From contig NW_024468526.1 in assembly GCF_001632365.1 (NCBI RefSeq), forward strand, positions 290,882-354,881: 64,000 nt of DNA, in the 5' to 3' direction. Position numbers and translations under genes: made by a program. Below are positions 37,001 to 46,338 of this stretch, in pieces. Source of the stretch: Laetiporus sulphureus 93-53. Its lineage: Eukaryota > Basidiomycota > Agaricomycetes > Polyporales > Laetiporaceae. Positions within the stretch are counted from its first letter, which is position 1. Every line of letters begins with the position of its first letter. Under the pieces are notes generated by a model. It saw only the letters and a program-made list of their open reading frames with translations, had not been told where the DNA came from and did not search any database.

Positions 37001-38387
37001 ATGGTTGACCGCGAGCAATGCCAAAAAGAATCGCGTAGGTTCTGAGCTGAAGGCGATGGTCACTGCGCCTCCAGGGTACGTGATCGTGGGCGCAGACGTG
37101 GACTCTGAAGAGCTGTGGATCTCCAGCGTCATGGGTGATGCACAGTTTGGTCTGCATGGCGCGACAGCGCTCGGATGGATGACACTAGAAGGCACGAAGG
37201 CAGCAGGGACGGACCTGCATTCAAAGACTGCGAGTATCTTGGGCATCTCGCGTGACCAAGCGAAGGTCTTCAACTACTCTCGAATCTACGGTGCAGGCAT
37301 GCGGCATGCGATGCTCCTCTTGCTTCAGTCAAACGTGAACATGTCGGAGGATGAGGCACAGCAGCTCGCGCGGAATCTGTACGGGTCGACCAAGGGCCAT
37401 AGCATCCGCGCCTCGGGCCTACATGAACGCCAGTTCTGGCACGGCGGCTCGGAGAGCTTCGTGTTCAACAAGCTGGAGGACATCGCGCTTGGTGACGAGC
37501 CACGAACGCCTGCGCTCGGGTGCGGCGTGACATACGCGCTGTCAAAGAAGTACCTGCCGGAGGAGTTCGGTGCGAACTACATGACCTCGCGGATCAATTG
37601 GGTCGTCCAGTCCTCGGGCGTTGACTACTTGCACCTCCTCATCGTCTCAATGGACCATCTGATCAAAACGTATGACATCCAAGCGCGGTACCTAATTTCG
37701 GTACATGACGAGCTGCGGTACCTTGTCAAGGAGGAGGATAGGTACCGTGCCGCGCTTGCGCTTCAGACTGCAAACCTGTGGACGCGCAGTCTGTTTGCGT
37801 TGAAGCTGGGGATGGATGACCTCCCGCAGGGTGTCGCGTTCTTCTCCTCGGTCGACATCGACACCGTGCTGCGGAAAGAGGTCAACATGCCATGCGTGAC
37901 GCCGTCGCATCCCGATCCGATCGAGCCTGGCGAGAGCGTGGACATCATACAGGTGCTGGAGAAAACGAACCGCTCATTGTGGGCCATGGACGGGAACGGA
38001 CAGACGAGACCGATGGAGGAGGGTGTGGAGGCCTTGCCTGCGGGCGACCTCACGAGTTACGTGCCGCCTGATTGGCTGAAGCATCGCGCGATCAATGTTG
38101 AATGGCTGAAGGCGCAGGCGACGGCGGACGTTGAGGAGATCGAGAAGCTCGCGAGTGGGCCTATTGAGAAGCCTTTGGGCAGGAAAACTCAAAGGCCATC
38201 AACTTATGGGAAGCGTACTACGTCCTCACAGTCGCGTACGTTCTCAAAGTCGTCTATGTCCTCAACGTGGACTACGTTCTCAAAGTCCTCACCGTCGGAC
38301 TTCGAACCGGATTCGGATGACTGGGAAGATGTCGTCGCGGCAGAAATCGCTCGCGGCCGCTGGAAAGTTCACGCCATGAAAAGCTGA
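34034..38387 (+). CDS. MIP1: Mitochondrial DNA polymerase gamma, copy 1
   Basis: Exons are 34034-34334, 34382-35808 (or 35795) and 35852-38387. The N-terminus is a basic mitochondrial presequence (MLPRLTVVSRRARS). Exonuclease motifs are intact: I with AFDVETL (Asp240), II with GHNVSYDRARI, III with YCATDVDVTH. Polymerase motifs are A (GADVDSEELWIS, about 37088), B (RDQAKVFNYS, about 37252) and C (HDELRY, about 37705). It is a family-A polymerase that replicates mtDNA. Oddity: the donor shared with copy 2 (GTGAGG at 35809) joined to the only nearby acceptor (TCTAG, 35851) shifts the frame. An upstream donor at 35796 (GTGTGA) would restore it at the cost of four residues and some bases. A Glu/Lys/Val repeat lies at 36885-36930, and the C-terminal tail repeats TFSKSS. 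Confidence 0.85.
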
Positions 38388-38403
38388 CATTTGTATGACG
38401 AGA

Positions 38404-38470
38404 CGACTGCGTAGGAGGCTTTATGTGGAACTTGTTGCATTGCATCATTGTACAACGCGCATTAGTTCTA
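38404..38470 (+). repeat. Short flank repeat, copy a
   Basis: About 65 bp containing AGGAGGCTTTATGTGGAAC followed by TTGCATTGCATCATTGTACA and a TTAGTTCT end. It matches three other sites (38795-38848, 43632-43693 and 43821-43883) imperfectly. Confidence 0.65.
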
Positions 38471-38540
38471 GCGTTTGTGTACACTGGTCTCTGCGGTCAT
38501 TTAACAGGACCATCGTCTCCGCTCTCCACTGCAACCGTGT

Positions 38541-38767
38541 GGCGTCGCTGAGCACTTGCGTCCGAGCGTCTAGTTTCATTTCGGTAACCGCCACGCCTTT
38601 GCCAGCTGGAGGCCGGTCTCAGCCTGAGGGAGGACCGAGCAACCCGGTGCGGCGCGGGCGGCGCCATCCCATCGCGTAGCAGGTGCGGTGAGCGCCAGCC
38701 GAATAGTTCGGCTGATGCCCAAAGTTGCCCAGGAGGATGCTGGGCTAAGTAAAGCAACAACGACGGA
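38541..38767 (+). repeat. GC-rich block, copy 1
   Basis: This block starts GCGTCGCTGAGCACTTGCGT and ends CAACAACGACGG. A diverged copy with internal insertions and deletions lies at 44055-44292. Confidence 0.7.
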
Positions 38768-38794
38768 AGCCTGAGGGGTGCCAGTGGCGCGGGG

Positions 38795-38848
38795 GTTTAT
38801 GTAAAGGTTGTTGCATCGCATCGTTGTACAAGGCGTATTAGTTTTTGA
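38795..38848 (+). repeat. Short flank repeat, copy b
   Basis: Related to the repeat at 38404. Its right flank (ATCAGTCTGGAACGTGTAAG, then a TTCATACATATATA run) is shared specifically with copy d at 43821. Confidence 0.6.
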
Positions 38849-39158
38849 TCTGTATACAGTAGTCTCTGCGGTCATCGTCTCCGCTCTCCACTGCAAGTGG
38901 GTCAAGCGTTTCCGAAGGTATCAGTCTGGAACGTGTAAGTGGCATAATACAAGGCGTTAACAAGATGTGTCTGAATTTTCATACATATATACATGTAATC
39001 AACTGACAACGTGGTTCACTGTTTTCCGTCCAGTTTCCGTCCCTCTTCTTAAGCAGCTGGGAAGATCCTCGTGTTTGAGCCCCATCTGTGTAACGCGCTT
39101 CTGTGTGCTTGTTTGGTCTGAATACTGGAGTTGCATCGTGAATGTCAAGGCCGCTCGC

Positions 39159-42100
39159 ATGCTATTAAGACTCGCCGTTGTATCACGACGTGCACGATCT
39201 GTTTGCCCTGCTGTGTTCAGTCCCCTTCTGTTGGAAGCAGGATACCTGTCTCAGTCCTCTAGCAAGAGATACGCTTCTTCTAAACCAACTGACGCCGATT
39301 CTGTTAAGCGATGTAGGGCTCTCCCAAAACAGTACTCCCAACACACTGCACAACCCAACAACTTCCCGAAATCGAACGCTACACCGACAAATGAGCAGCA
39401 AAAGAAACGTGAAGGCAAGTCCAGCATCGCCAGATCGATCGACACGGGCAACAAGGATGTACACAACGGTCAGCTTCATGCTCTTCCATTTAGCTTGTTC
39501 TTCACTGTCTTTTTAGGACCAAAACGCAATGAAGTTGGAGTGCAGCTCCTCTCGCGCAGCCTACACTCGCAAATCTTCGGCAACATGCAGTTTGAAGCAC
39601 CAAGATCAGATGTTGTTCAGATCGCACAGGAGCACCTTACAATGCACGGCCTTGATCCCTTGCACGGATCCACGCTACCAGAGACGGACTTCACATTACC
39701 GCCGTTACAAGGAAAGGACCTGGACCAGCATTTCCATAGGATCGGTGCGCGCGCTTGCGATCCATGGCTCCGGCTTGCCCAAACCTTTGCACGCGAGACA
39801 CTGCCTGAGATACCGATGGAATGGACGGTTCAGTCAGGATGGACGCGTCACTGCATCAAGAATGGCTTGATGGAGTCCCAGTCAGTTGATTTCCCAGAGT
39901 TTGAGGGGAAGCCGGAGGAGATGCTTGCCTTCAACGTGGAGACGTTGCCGGCGGACAGTCCATATCCCATCTTGGCATGCGCGGCCTCGAAAAACTGCTG
40001 GTACTCATGGATATCGCCGTGGTTTCTCGGTGAAGATGACGTTCACAAGCACCTGATACCGATAGGCGGCTCCGAGGTTGGCCGCGTGATCGTCGGCCAT
40101 AATGTCTCTTACGATCGCGCGAGGATCTTAGAGGAGTACAATTTAAATGGCACACGGAACCGCTTCCTCGACACCATGTCTCTCCACGTTGCTGTGCAGG
40201 GCATCTCCTCGCATCAGCGTCCGGCGTGGCAAAAGCATCGGAAGTCTCAAGAGGAGACCAAGGCGCTGAGGCAGCGAGCATTAGAGCAGGGTTTCGAGAA
40301 GTTACATGACTTGATAGAGTATCAACAGAAAAAGCTGGCTGAGGAAAAGCACGATACCAAGAAGGAGGAGATCAGACAGATGCTACGAAAGTTAGAGGAT
40401 GCACTGGAAAATCTTCAATCTCACGCGACCGAGGAGACCCATGACGATGAAGAACCCCCCGCCGGGCAATGGATGGATGTGACGTCTGTGAATTCCCTTG
40501 CAGAAGTTGCGAAGCTGCACTGCGGAATCAAGATGAAGAAAGCCGTGGGAGAGGACTTTAAGTGCTCCCGGGAGGAGATCCGCGAGCGCATTCAGGACTA
40601 CCTCACCTATTGCGCGACCGATGTCGATGTCACGCACAAAGTGTTCGCAAAGATCCTTCCGTCGTTCCTCGTAACTTGTCCGAGCCTCGTCTCGTTCGCT
40701 GGGATGCTGACGATGGGTTCGAGCTTTCTGACTGTCAACCAGAAATGGAAGCAGTACATCGAGGCCGCCGAGCACGCGTATCATGTGTTGGCAGATAAGG
40801 TTCAGGCACGCCTTCACGAGTTGGCCAGGGACGCGATGAAGATGATGGACACTAACGAGTGGCAGAGTGATCTTTGGCTCAGTCAATTGGACTGGACGCC
40901 GAAGAAGGCTGGGAAGTCGAGGGGTGTGTCTGAGCAGCAGGTGAGGACCTCGGTGGTTAATGACTAAGTTGTTCTTACCCGTTTGTTTGAATACCATCAG
41001 GTCATTTCTGAGCCGTCGAAGGATGAGACACGACCCAGCAATCGGCCACAGTGTTCTGATCCAACTTACTCATGGTATCAAACTTTATGCACCCTAGGCC
41101 CTCTCGATCCAAAAATTAAAATGACCGTCCTCCCTCTCCTCCTCGAGCTGTCTTTTGACGGACATCCTCTTCAATATTCTTCAACTGAATGGTGGTACTA
41201 CGTTCCTGACGGCAAAGTCACCCTACTTCCAGAACGGATAAAAGTCACGGGTGCTTCTACTACGAAAAGAGTGAAGCTCAAGGACCCTCTAGGATCACTG
41301 CGCGGCCGTGCGCTTTTTGACAGCGGTCATCTGAAATGCAAGTATCCAGATCTAGCAGATGCAATCTATCAAGAAAGCGATTTGTCTGACACTTCGAAAC
41401 GCATTCTCGAAATTGCCGAGAAGATCGCGCGCAGAGGCCCAGAAAAGGTAAAGAAGAATATATCGTTGAAGCAGCTTGACTGGGAACCGGTAGAGGGCTC
41501 TGCGTCTCCATCGACGAAAAGGAGGAGAAAGACATTGTCCCTGACCGCGGCCAAACCTGCGCCCGTCATGTGGCCCAAATGGTTCTGGGATTCTACCACG
41601 CCAAAGAAAGGCATGGAGCTCGGTTCTCTTGACCTTACCGTGCGCAGCCGCATCGCACCGATCCTTCTCCGTCTCAGATGGCGCGGATGGCCGTTGTTCT
41701 ACTCGCACAAGCATGGGTGGACATTCCGCGTGGATCCTAATACCGGCTTCGACACCCGAACGAAAAAGCTCGAGTTTCACGACCCTGAGGATTCGAGGCT
41801 GCAGGCGGACGTGGAGAAAGGGCACGCATTTTACAAGCTCCCACACAAGGACGGCGAGAAGGCGAATGTGGGGAGCCCGCTCGGGAAGACGTTCATGAAG
41901 TACGCGCAGGATGGGACGCTGACTAGTCCGGAGGCCACCGCGGCGGAGGCGCTTGATATCAGTGCGCAGTGTAGCTACTGGATTAGTGCGAGGGACCGAA
42001 TCAAGAAGCAGATGGTCGTGTGGCAGAAGGAGCACGACTTAGGCTTTTCGTCTTTGGAGGAGAAAGACAAGGATTGGGGTATAATCTTGCCTCAAGTTAT

Positions 42101-43394
42101 CACCATGGGCACGATCACACGACGGGCGATCGAGAAGACATGGCTGACTGCGAGCAATGCCAAGAAGAATCGCGTAGGTTCTGAGCTGAAGGCGATGGTC
42201 ACTGCGCCTCCAGGGTACGCGATCGTGGGTGCAGACGTGGACTCTGAAGAGCTGTGGATCTCCAGCGTCATGGGTGATGCACAATTTGGTCTGCATGGCG
42301 CGACAGCACTCGGATGGATGACATTAGAGGGCACGAAAGCAGCAGGGACGGACTTGCATTCGAAGACCGCGAGTATCTTGGGCATCTCGCGTGACCAAGC
42401 GAAGGTCTTCAACTACTCGCGAATCTACGGTGCAAGCATGCGGTATGTCGTGCTCCTTCTGCTTGAGTCAAACGCGAACATGTCGGAGGGTGAGGCACAG
42501 CGGCTCGCACGGAATATGTACGCGTCCGCCAAGGGCCATAGCACCCGCGCACCGGGCCTACATGAGCGCCAATTTTGGCACGGTGGCTCGGAGAGTTTCG
42601 TGTTCAACAAATTGGAAGACATCGCGCTTTGTGACGAGCCGCGGACGCCTGCGCTCGGGTGTGGCATGACATACGCACTGTCAACGAAGTATCTGCCGAC
42701 GGATTTCGGTTCGAACTACATGACCTCGCGAATCAATTGGGTCGTCCAGTCCTCCGGCGTTGACTATTTGCACCTCCTCATCGTCTCAATGGACCACCTG
42801 ATCAAAAGGTATGGCATCAAAGCGCGGTACCTGATCTCGGTACATGACGAGCTGCGGTACCTTGTGAAGAAGGAGGATAGATACCGCGCCGCGCTTGCGC
42901 TTCAGATTGCAAACCTGTGGACGCGCAGCCTGTTTGCGCTGAAGCTGGGGATGGACGACCTCCCGCAGGGTGTCGCGTTCTTCTCCTCGGTCGACATCGA
43001 CCATGTGCTGCGGAAGGAGGTCAACATGCCGTGTGTGACGCCGTCGCACCCCGAAGCGATTTCGCCTGGCGAGAGCGTGGACATCACACAGGTGCTGGAG
43101 AAGACGAACGGCTCATTGTGGGCCAAGGACGAGAGCGGACAGACGAGACCGATGGAGGAGGCTGTGGAGACCTCACCTACGGGCGACCTCAGGCTCACGA
43201 GCTACGTGCAGCCTGATTGGCTGAAGCATCGCGCGACCAGTATTGAATGGCTGAAGGCGCAGGCGACGGCGGACGTTGAGGAGATCGAGAAGCTCGCGGG
43301 TGGGCCTATTGAGAAGCCTTTGGGCTGGAAAAGTCAAAGGCCATCAACTTATGGGAAGCGTAATACGTCGTCACAATTTTCGTCGTATTTCTAG
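39159..43394 (+). CDS. MIP1: Mitochondrial DNA polymerase gamma, copy 2, altered exonuclease motif I
   Basis: Three exons (39159-39468, 39517-40940 and 41001-43394) join in frame and give 1375 residues. A basic presequence (MLLRLAVVSRRARS) indicates mitochondrial targeting. Polymerase motifs A (GADVDSEELWIS), B (RDQAKVFNYS, followed by RIYGAS instead of RIYGAG in copy 1) and C (HDELRY) are intact. Exonuclease motifs II (GHNVSYD) and III (YCATDVDVTH) are intact. Motif I reads AFNVETL: Asn243 stands where copy 1 and the family have the metal-binding Asp, so proofreading should be lost or weak. Intron 1 is 48 nt with no stop, so retention would keep the frame. The C-terminus ends early (SSQFSSYF) compared with copy 1, and a series of short repeats follows. 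Confidence 0.87.
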
Positions 43395-43631
43395 GCGAAA
43401 TACTGCGCCAATGGAAAGCGTAAGACGCCGTCAGAGTTCTTACCGGAGGACATCAGATGGAAGAAAGCCATTGGCCATGTCATCGATGACTGCACGAAAG
43501 ACCGCGCTAATGGAAAGCGTGATACGCCCTCAAAGTTCTCACCGGAGGACTAGAACCCGATCTAGTAGGAAGAAATCATTGACGCTTTCAGTAGCGACTG
43601 CTTGGAAGACTGGTTTCGCCGATGGAAAGCT

Positions 43632-43693
43632 GACTGCGCAGGAGGATTTATATATAAGTTGTTGCGTTGCATCATTGTACAAGGCGTATCAGT
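43632..43693 (+). repeat. Short flank repeat, copy c
   Basis: About 60 bp with TTGCGTTGCATCATTGTACA and AAGGCGTATCAGTTCTAC. Partner of 38404-38470. Confidence 0.65.
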
Positions 43694-43820
43694 TCTACGA
43701 TCCATGGACGCCAGATTCTCTGCGGTCATCTGAAGGGACCATTCAAGTTGTCTTCGCTCTCCATTCCAACTGGGTCAAATGTAAATAAGGATCGGGAAGC
43801 GGATTTCTGCATGATGAGAC

Positions 43821-43883
43821 GACTTCTCAGGAGGTTTTATGTAACATTCGTTGCATTGCATCGTTGCGTATTAGTTCTACGGT
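43821..43883 (+). repeat. Short flank repeat, copy d
   Basis: Contains AGGAGGTTTTATGTAACATT and TTGCATTGCATCGTTGCG. Its right flank matches the flank of copy b. Confidence 0.6.
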
Positions 43884-44054
43884 GCGTGCGCGGTCATTCA
43901 AAGGACCGTCGTCTCCGGGGCGAACGATACCAAACGTATCAGTCTGGGACGTGTAAGCGTAAGGCATCGACAAGAGATGTGTCTTCATACATATATGTGA
44001 CTGTGTAAGCAAATGCGGGTTCTTTGTCGGTGACGTCCTCCGTTCCCATTCTCG

Positions 44055-44292
44055 GCGTCGCCGAGCACTTGTGTCCGAGCGCCTAGTTTCATTTCGGTAA
44101 TCGCCACGCCTTTGCCAGCCGGAGGCCGGAGGAGGACTGAGCCACTCGGCGGGAAGAGTGAGCCACTCGGTACGGACGGCACGGCGCAGGAGGCGCCGTC
44201 CCGCCGCGTAGCAGGTGCGGTGAGCGCCAGTTCGCGCTGGCGCTTGCCGATGCCCATTGCCCAGAGGCCGCTTTGGCAGGCAACAACGACGG
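44055..44292 (+). repeat. GC-rich block, copy 2
   Basis: Diverged partner of 38541-38767. It sits about 430 bp upstream of the DUF6699 gene start and so is now part of that gene's upstream region. Confidence 0.7.
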
Positions 44293-44609
44293 AACGGGTA
44301 AGTGGCGCGCTGGAGTCGGCTGTTCTGGACGCGGCGGGGGAGCACGAGGAGAGGTCGTGGGCCGACACATGCGGCGGGCGGGGTGATAGTGGCATGTGCT
44401 AGCCGGATAGGGAAGGAGGCGGATGGACCGAACAGGCAAGAGTGCGCCCTGCGCGTGAGAATGCGGGCGATGTGGACGCGATAAGCGGCTTCTCGATCAG
44501 AGCCTCCCGACGGCCGTGTGAGCGCAAAATGACTCGCGTCCCCCGCTTTCCGCTTTCCAACATTGCGCTCCGCCGCAATGGTGTGCTCTGCGCGCCCGCC
44601 CTCGCCCTC

Positions 44610-44616
44610 TATATAA
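44610..44616 (+). promoter_or_regulatory. TATA box for gene at 44725
   Basis: TATATAA is followed by a strongly pyrimidine-rich leader (about 44640-44700) before the ATG at 44725. Confidence 0.55.
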
Positions 44617-44724
44617 CGGGCGGGATCTGGAGGAGCGGCCTCAGCACGGCACTCCCGCCCGCCCTCTCCCGCCCTCCTCTCTATCCCTCCACTCGTCCTC
44701 CGCTCCAATAACACCTTGGCTACC

Positions 44725-45518
44725 ATGTATCTGCCACCCACTCCGTCGTCGAGCCGCAGCCAGCGCTCCTGGGGATCAGAGACGACGCTCGCGCCGCTCG
44801 TGAGCCCAAAGAGGCTGCCGGAGACGCCGCCGCCGATGCCTGGCACGCCGGCCGCGCCAGCGACCCCGCGGCACCTCCAGCACCAGCCGCCGCCGCCCGC
44901 CCCGCGGCTCTTGCCGGTCGCGCTCCCGCGGACCCCAAGTTTCAACCCAGCTTGTGCGCATCAATGTTCAAGTGTGAATGACAAGGTTTACTGACCGCCC
45001 GCCCGGACGCGTTTTCAACAGATGGACTGCCGACTCCGCCCATGAGCCCCGCGCGGCCCCCGTGCTCTCTCGAACTGTTCCAGCTGCACGACGCGCTCGC
45101 GGCGCCGAGACCGCGCGTGCACTTCAACTTGAAGGACACCGTCCAGAGCATCCAGTACCACCCGTCGTGCTCGCCGAACGACTGCGCGACCGCGCCCGCC
45201 GCGAGCCAGATATGCATCAACGTCGTCGGCGTGTTCAACGTCATCGTCTCGACGCCCGGACGCGCCGTGACGGTCGCGGACGTGGTCGGCAAGTTGGCGG
45301 TGGAGATGGGCAGGGCGGCGAGCCCCGAGGAGCAGCGCTTTTTCTCGGGGGAGACTCAGCGCAGCGTTGGCGCTGCAGCGTCTTCGCGCTCGCGCGCTCA
45401 CGGCAGCCCCTCCGTCAAAAGACGCGTCGACTACCTCGGTTCGCGCGTCGTCTTCGGTGGGCTCCAAGTGACGCAGGCCTCGGACACCATTGTCTTCTGC
45501 GACCTTCGACTAGCATGA
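44725..45518 (+). CDS. DUF6699-domain protein
   Basis: Two exons (44725-44953 and 45022-45518) give 241 residues. The N-terminal about 75 residues are Pro/Ser-rich. After the intron come GLPTPPMSPARPPCSLELF and the domain. Its landmarks are VHFNLKDTVQSIQYHP, ICINVVGVFNVIVSTPG, AVTVADVVGKLAVEMGR, SPEEQRFF and, near the end, VKRRVDYLGSRVVFGGL. These fit DUF6699, a mushroom-enriched domain of unknown function. The exact donor is uncertain: phase-1 alternatives within 44953-44976 change a few residues. The gene faces a second DUF6699 gene across the tRNA. Confidence 0.72.
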
Positions 45519-46048
45519 GCGCGCTCTCGCTACTATGCCACCCTTCCCAACAGCTCGCAATGCTGCCGGACCGTCCACCTCCAAGCCCCGCAAAGTCACC
45601 CCTCCGGTACCATAATATACAAAATCCCCTCTTGGTCTTCTATCGCCAGCTCCCTGCCGCTATTATTATTTCTCTCCCCTCGCTTTCCTTTGTCATCTAC
45701 CTCGCTATCGGTTCCTGCGTGGAAGCAAACTACGGACTTGCTAAACGGACATGGCCTCGACCACGCGGACTTCTGTATCCGTCCACCCCCCGCTGAACTC
45801 TCGCTTCCCACCTTGCTATCTATCGTCAAATTGCTAGACCTCCTCCACTCTGTAGCGCTTGGCTTTTCCTCCCTCGGTTCTCCCTGCTGTCCCCTCGGTC
45901 TTGTGTAGCATATACTCATGATCTTTGTTGTTTGTATACTACCGAATCGAATGCTCAGTTGATCATTTACAACGGTGGTGTGATGACGTACACTCTTGTC
46001 TCGGGGCACAGTGAATATGAGGATGACACGTACGAAAAATTTAGCGCG
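45519..46048. other. Intergenic, 3' flank
   Basis: About 530 bp between the DUF6699 gene and the tRNA. No gene is seen. Confidence 0.4.
46034..46039 (-). terminator. RNA polymerase III terminator of the tRNA gene
   Basis: On the minus strand a run of five T lies about 10 nt after the tRNA 3' end, the standard Pol III stop. Confidence 0.65.
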
Positions 46049-46130
46049 TTCCCATTAGCCGACTCGAACGACTGACCTCGTCATAGCAACCAGTACTAGT
46101 GACGCGCTCTACCAACTGAGCTAAACGGGA
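46049..46130 (-). tRNA. tRNA-Thr (anticodon AGT) with a 9 nt intron
   Basis: A full cloverleaf folds on the minus strand. The acceptor stem is TCCCGTT with AATGGGA, and the D arm is GCTC/GAGC. The anticodon stem is CGTCA/TGACG. The T arm is AGTCG/CGGCT around TTCGAGT, which also serves as the B box, and the discriminator base is A. The anticodon loop region is 16 nt. Placing the intron (CTGGTTGCT) at the canonical position after base 37 leaves loop C-T-AGT-A-A with anticodon AGT, reading Thr ACY codons. A T5 terminator follows. Confidence 0.9.
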
Positions 46131-46338
46131 TGACATCACCATCAAAATCATTATAATACAATTCTATAATGTCGAACGTCCTCATAAAAACGTAGTCATT
46201 ATCGTACGTATTCGTCAAGATAACTGTTCGTTGGGATAAACATGAGGTCAATGACCAGACAGCAACCAGTCAGACAAGACAAATGATCCGTCAAAAATTT
46301 CCGGACGCAAAGCGGACATCCACTGGCATCCGACCGCA

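Larger units (their letters stand above)
33921..38900. repeat. Tandem duplication unit A (polymerase gamma gene plus flanks)
   Basis: The left edge (TGGGAAGATTCTTGTGT..., then GTGTGCTTGTTTGGTCTGAA) recurs at about 39057 in unit B. Similarity continues through the whole gene and into the 3' flank. Edges are approximate. Confidence 0.8.
38388..39158. other. Spacer between the two polymerase genes
   Basis: This spacer holds two copies of a short repeat (38404-38470 and 38795-38848) and a GC-rich block (38541-38767), all with counterparts behind copy 2. It also contains the 5' flank and promoter of copy 2. No gene is seen. Confidence 0.5.
39049..44292. repeat. Tandem duplication unit B (polymerase gamma gene plus flanks)
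   Basis: Direct-repeat partner of 33921-38900, including gene, 5' flank and 3' flank. The order of flank repeats differs from unit A (here two short repeats, then the GC-rich block), so the 3' side has been rearranged since duplication. Confidence 0.8.
43395..44724. other. Duplicated 3' flank of copy 2 and promoter of next gene
   Basis: It begins with imperfect repeats around ATGGAAAGCGTAAGACGCC (43412 and 43510, related to 43355), which look like the former C-terminal coding tail. Two short flank repeats, the GC-rich block copy 2 and a TATA box follow. No intact gene. Confidence 0.5.

Noticed and set aside
43827..44945. 372-codon minus-strand ORF over the GC-rich flank and DUF6699 exon 1
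   Set aside because: It spans repeats and the promoter of a plus-strand gene and has low-complexity Gly/Ala/Arg composition, typical of a GC-rich shadow.
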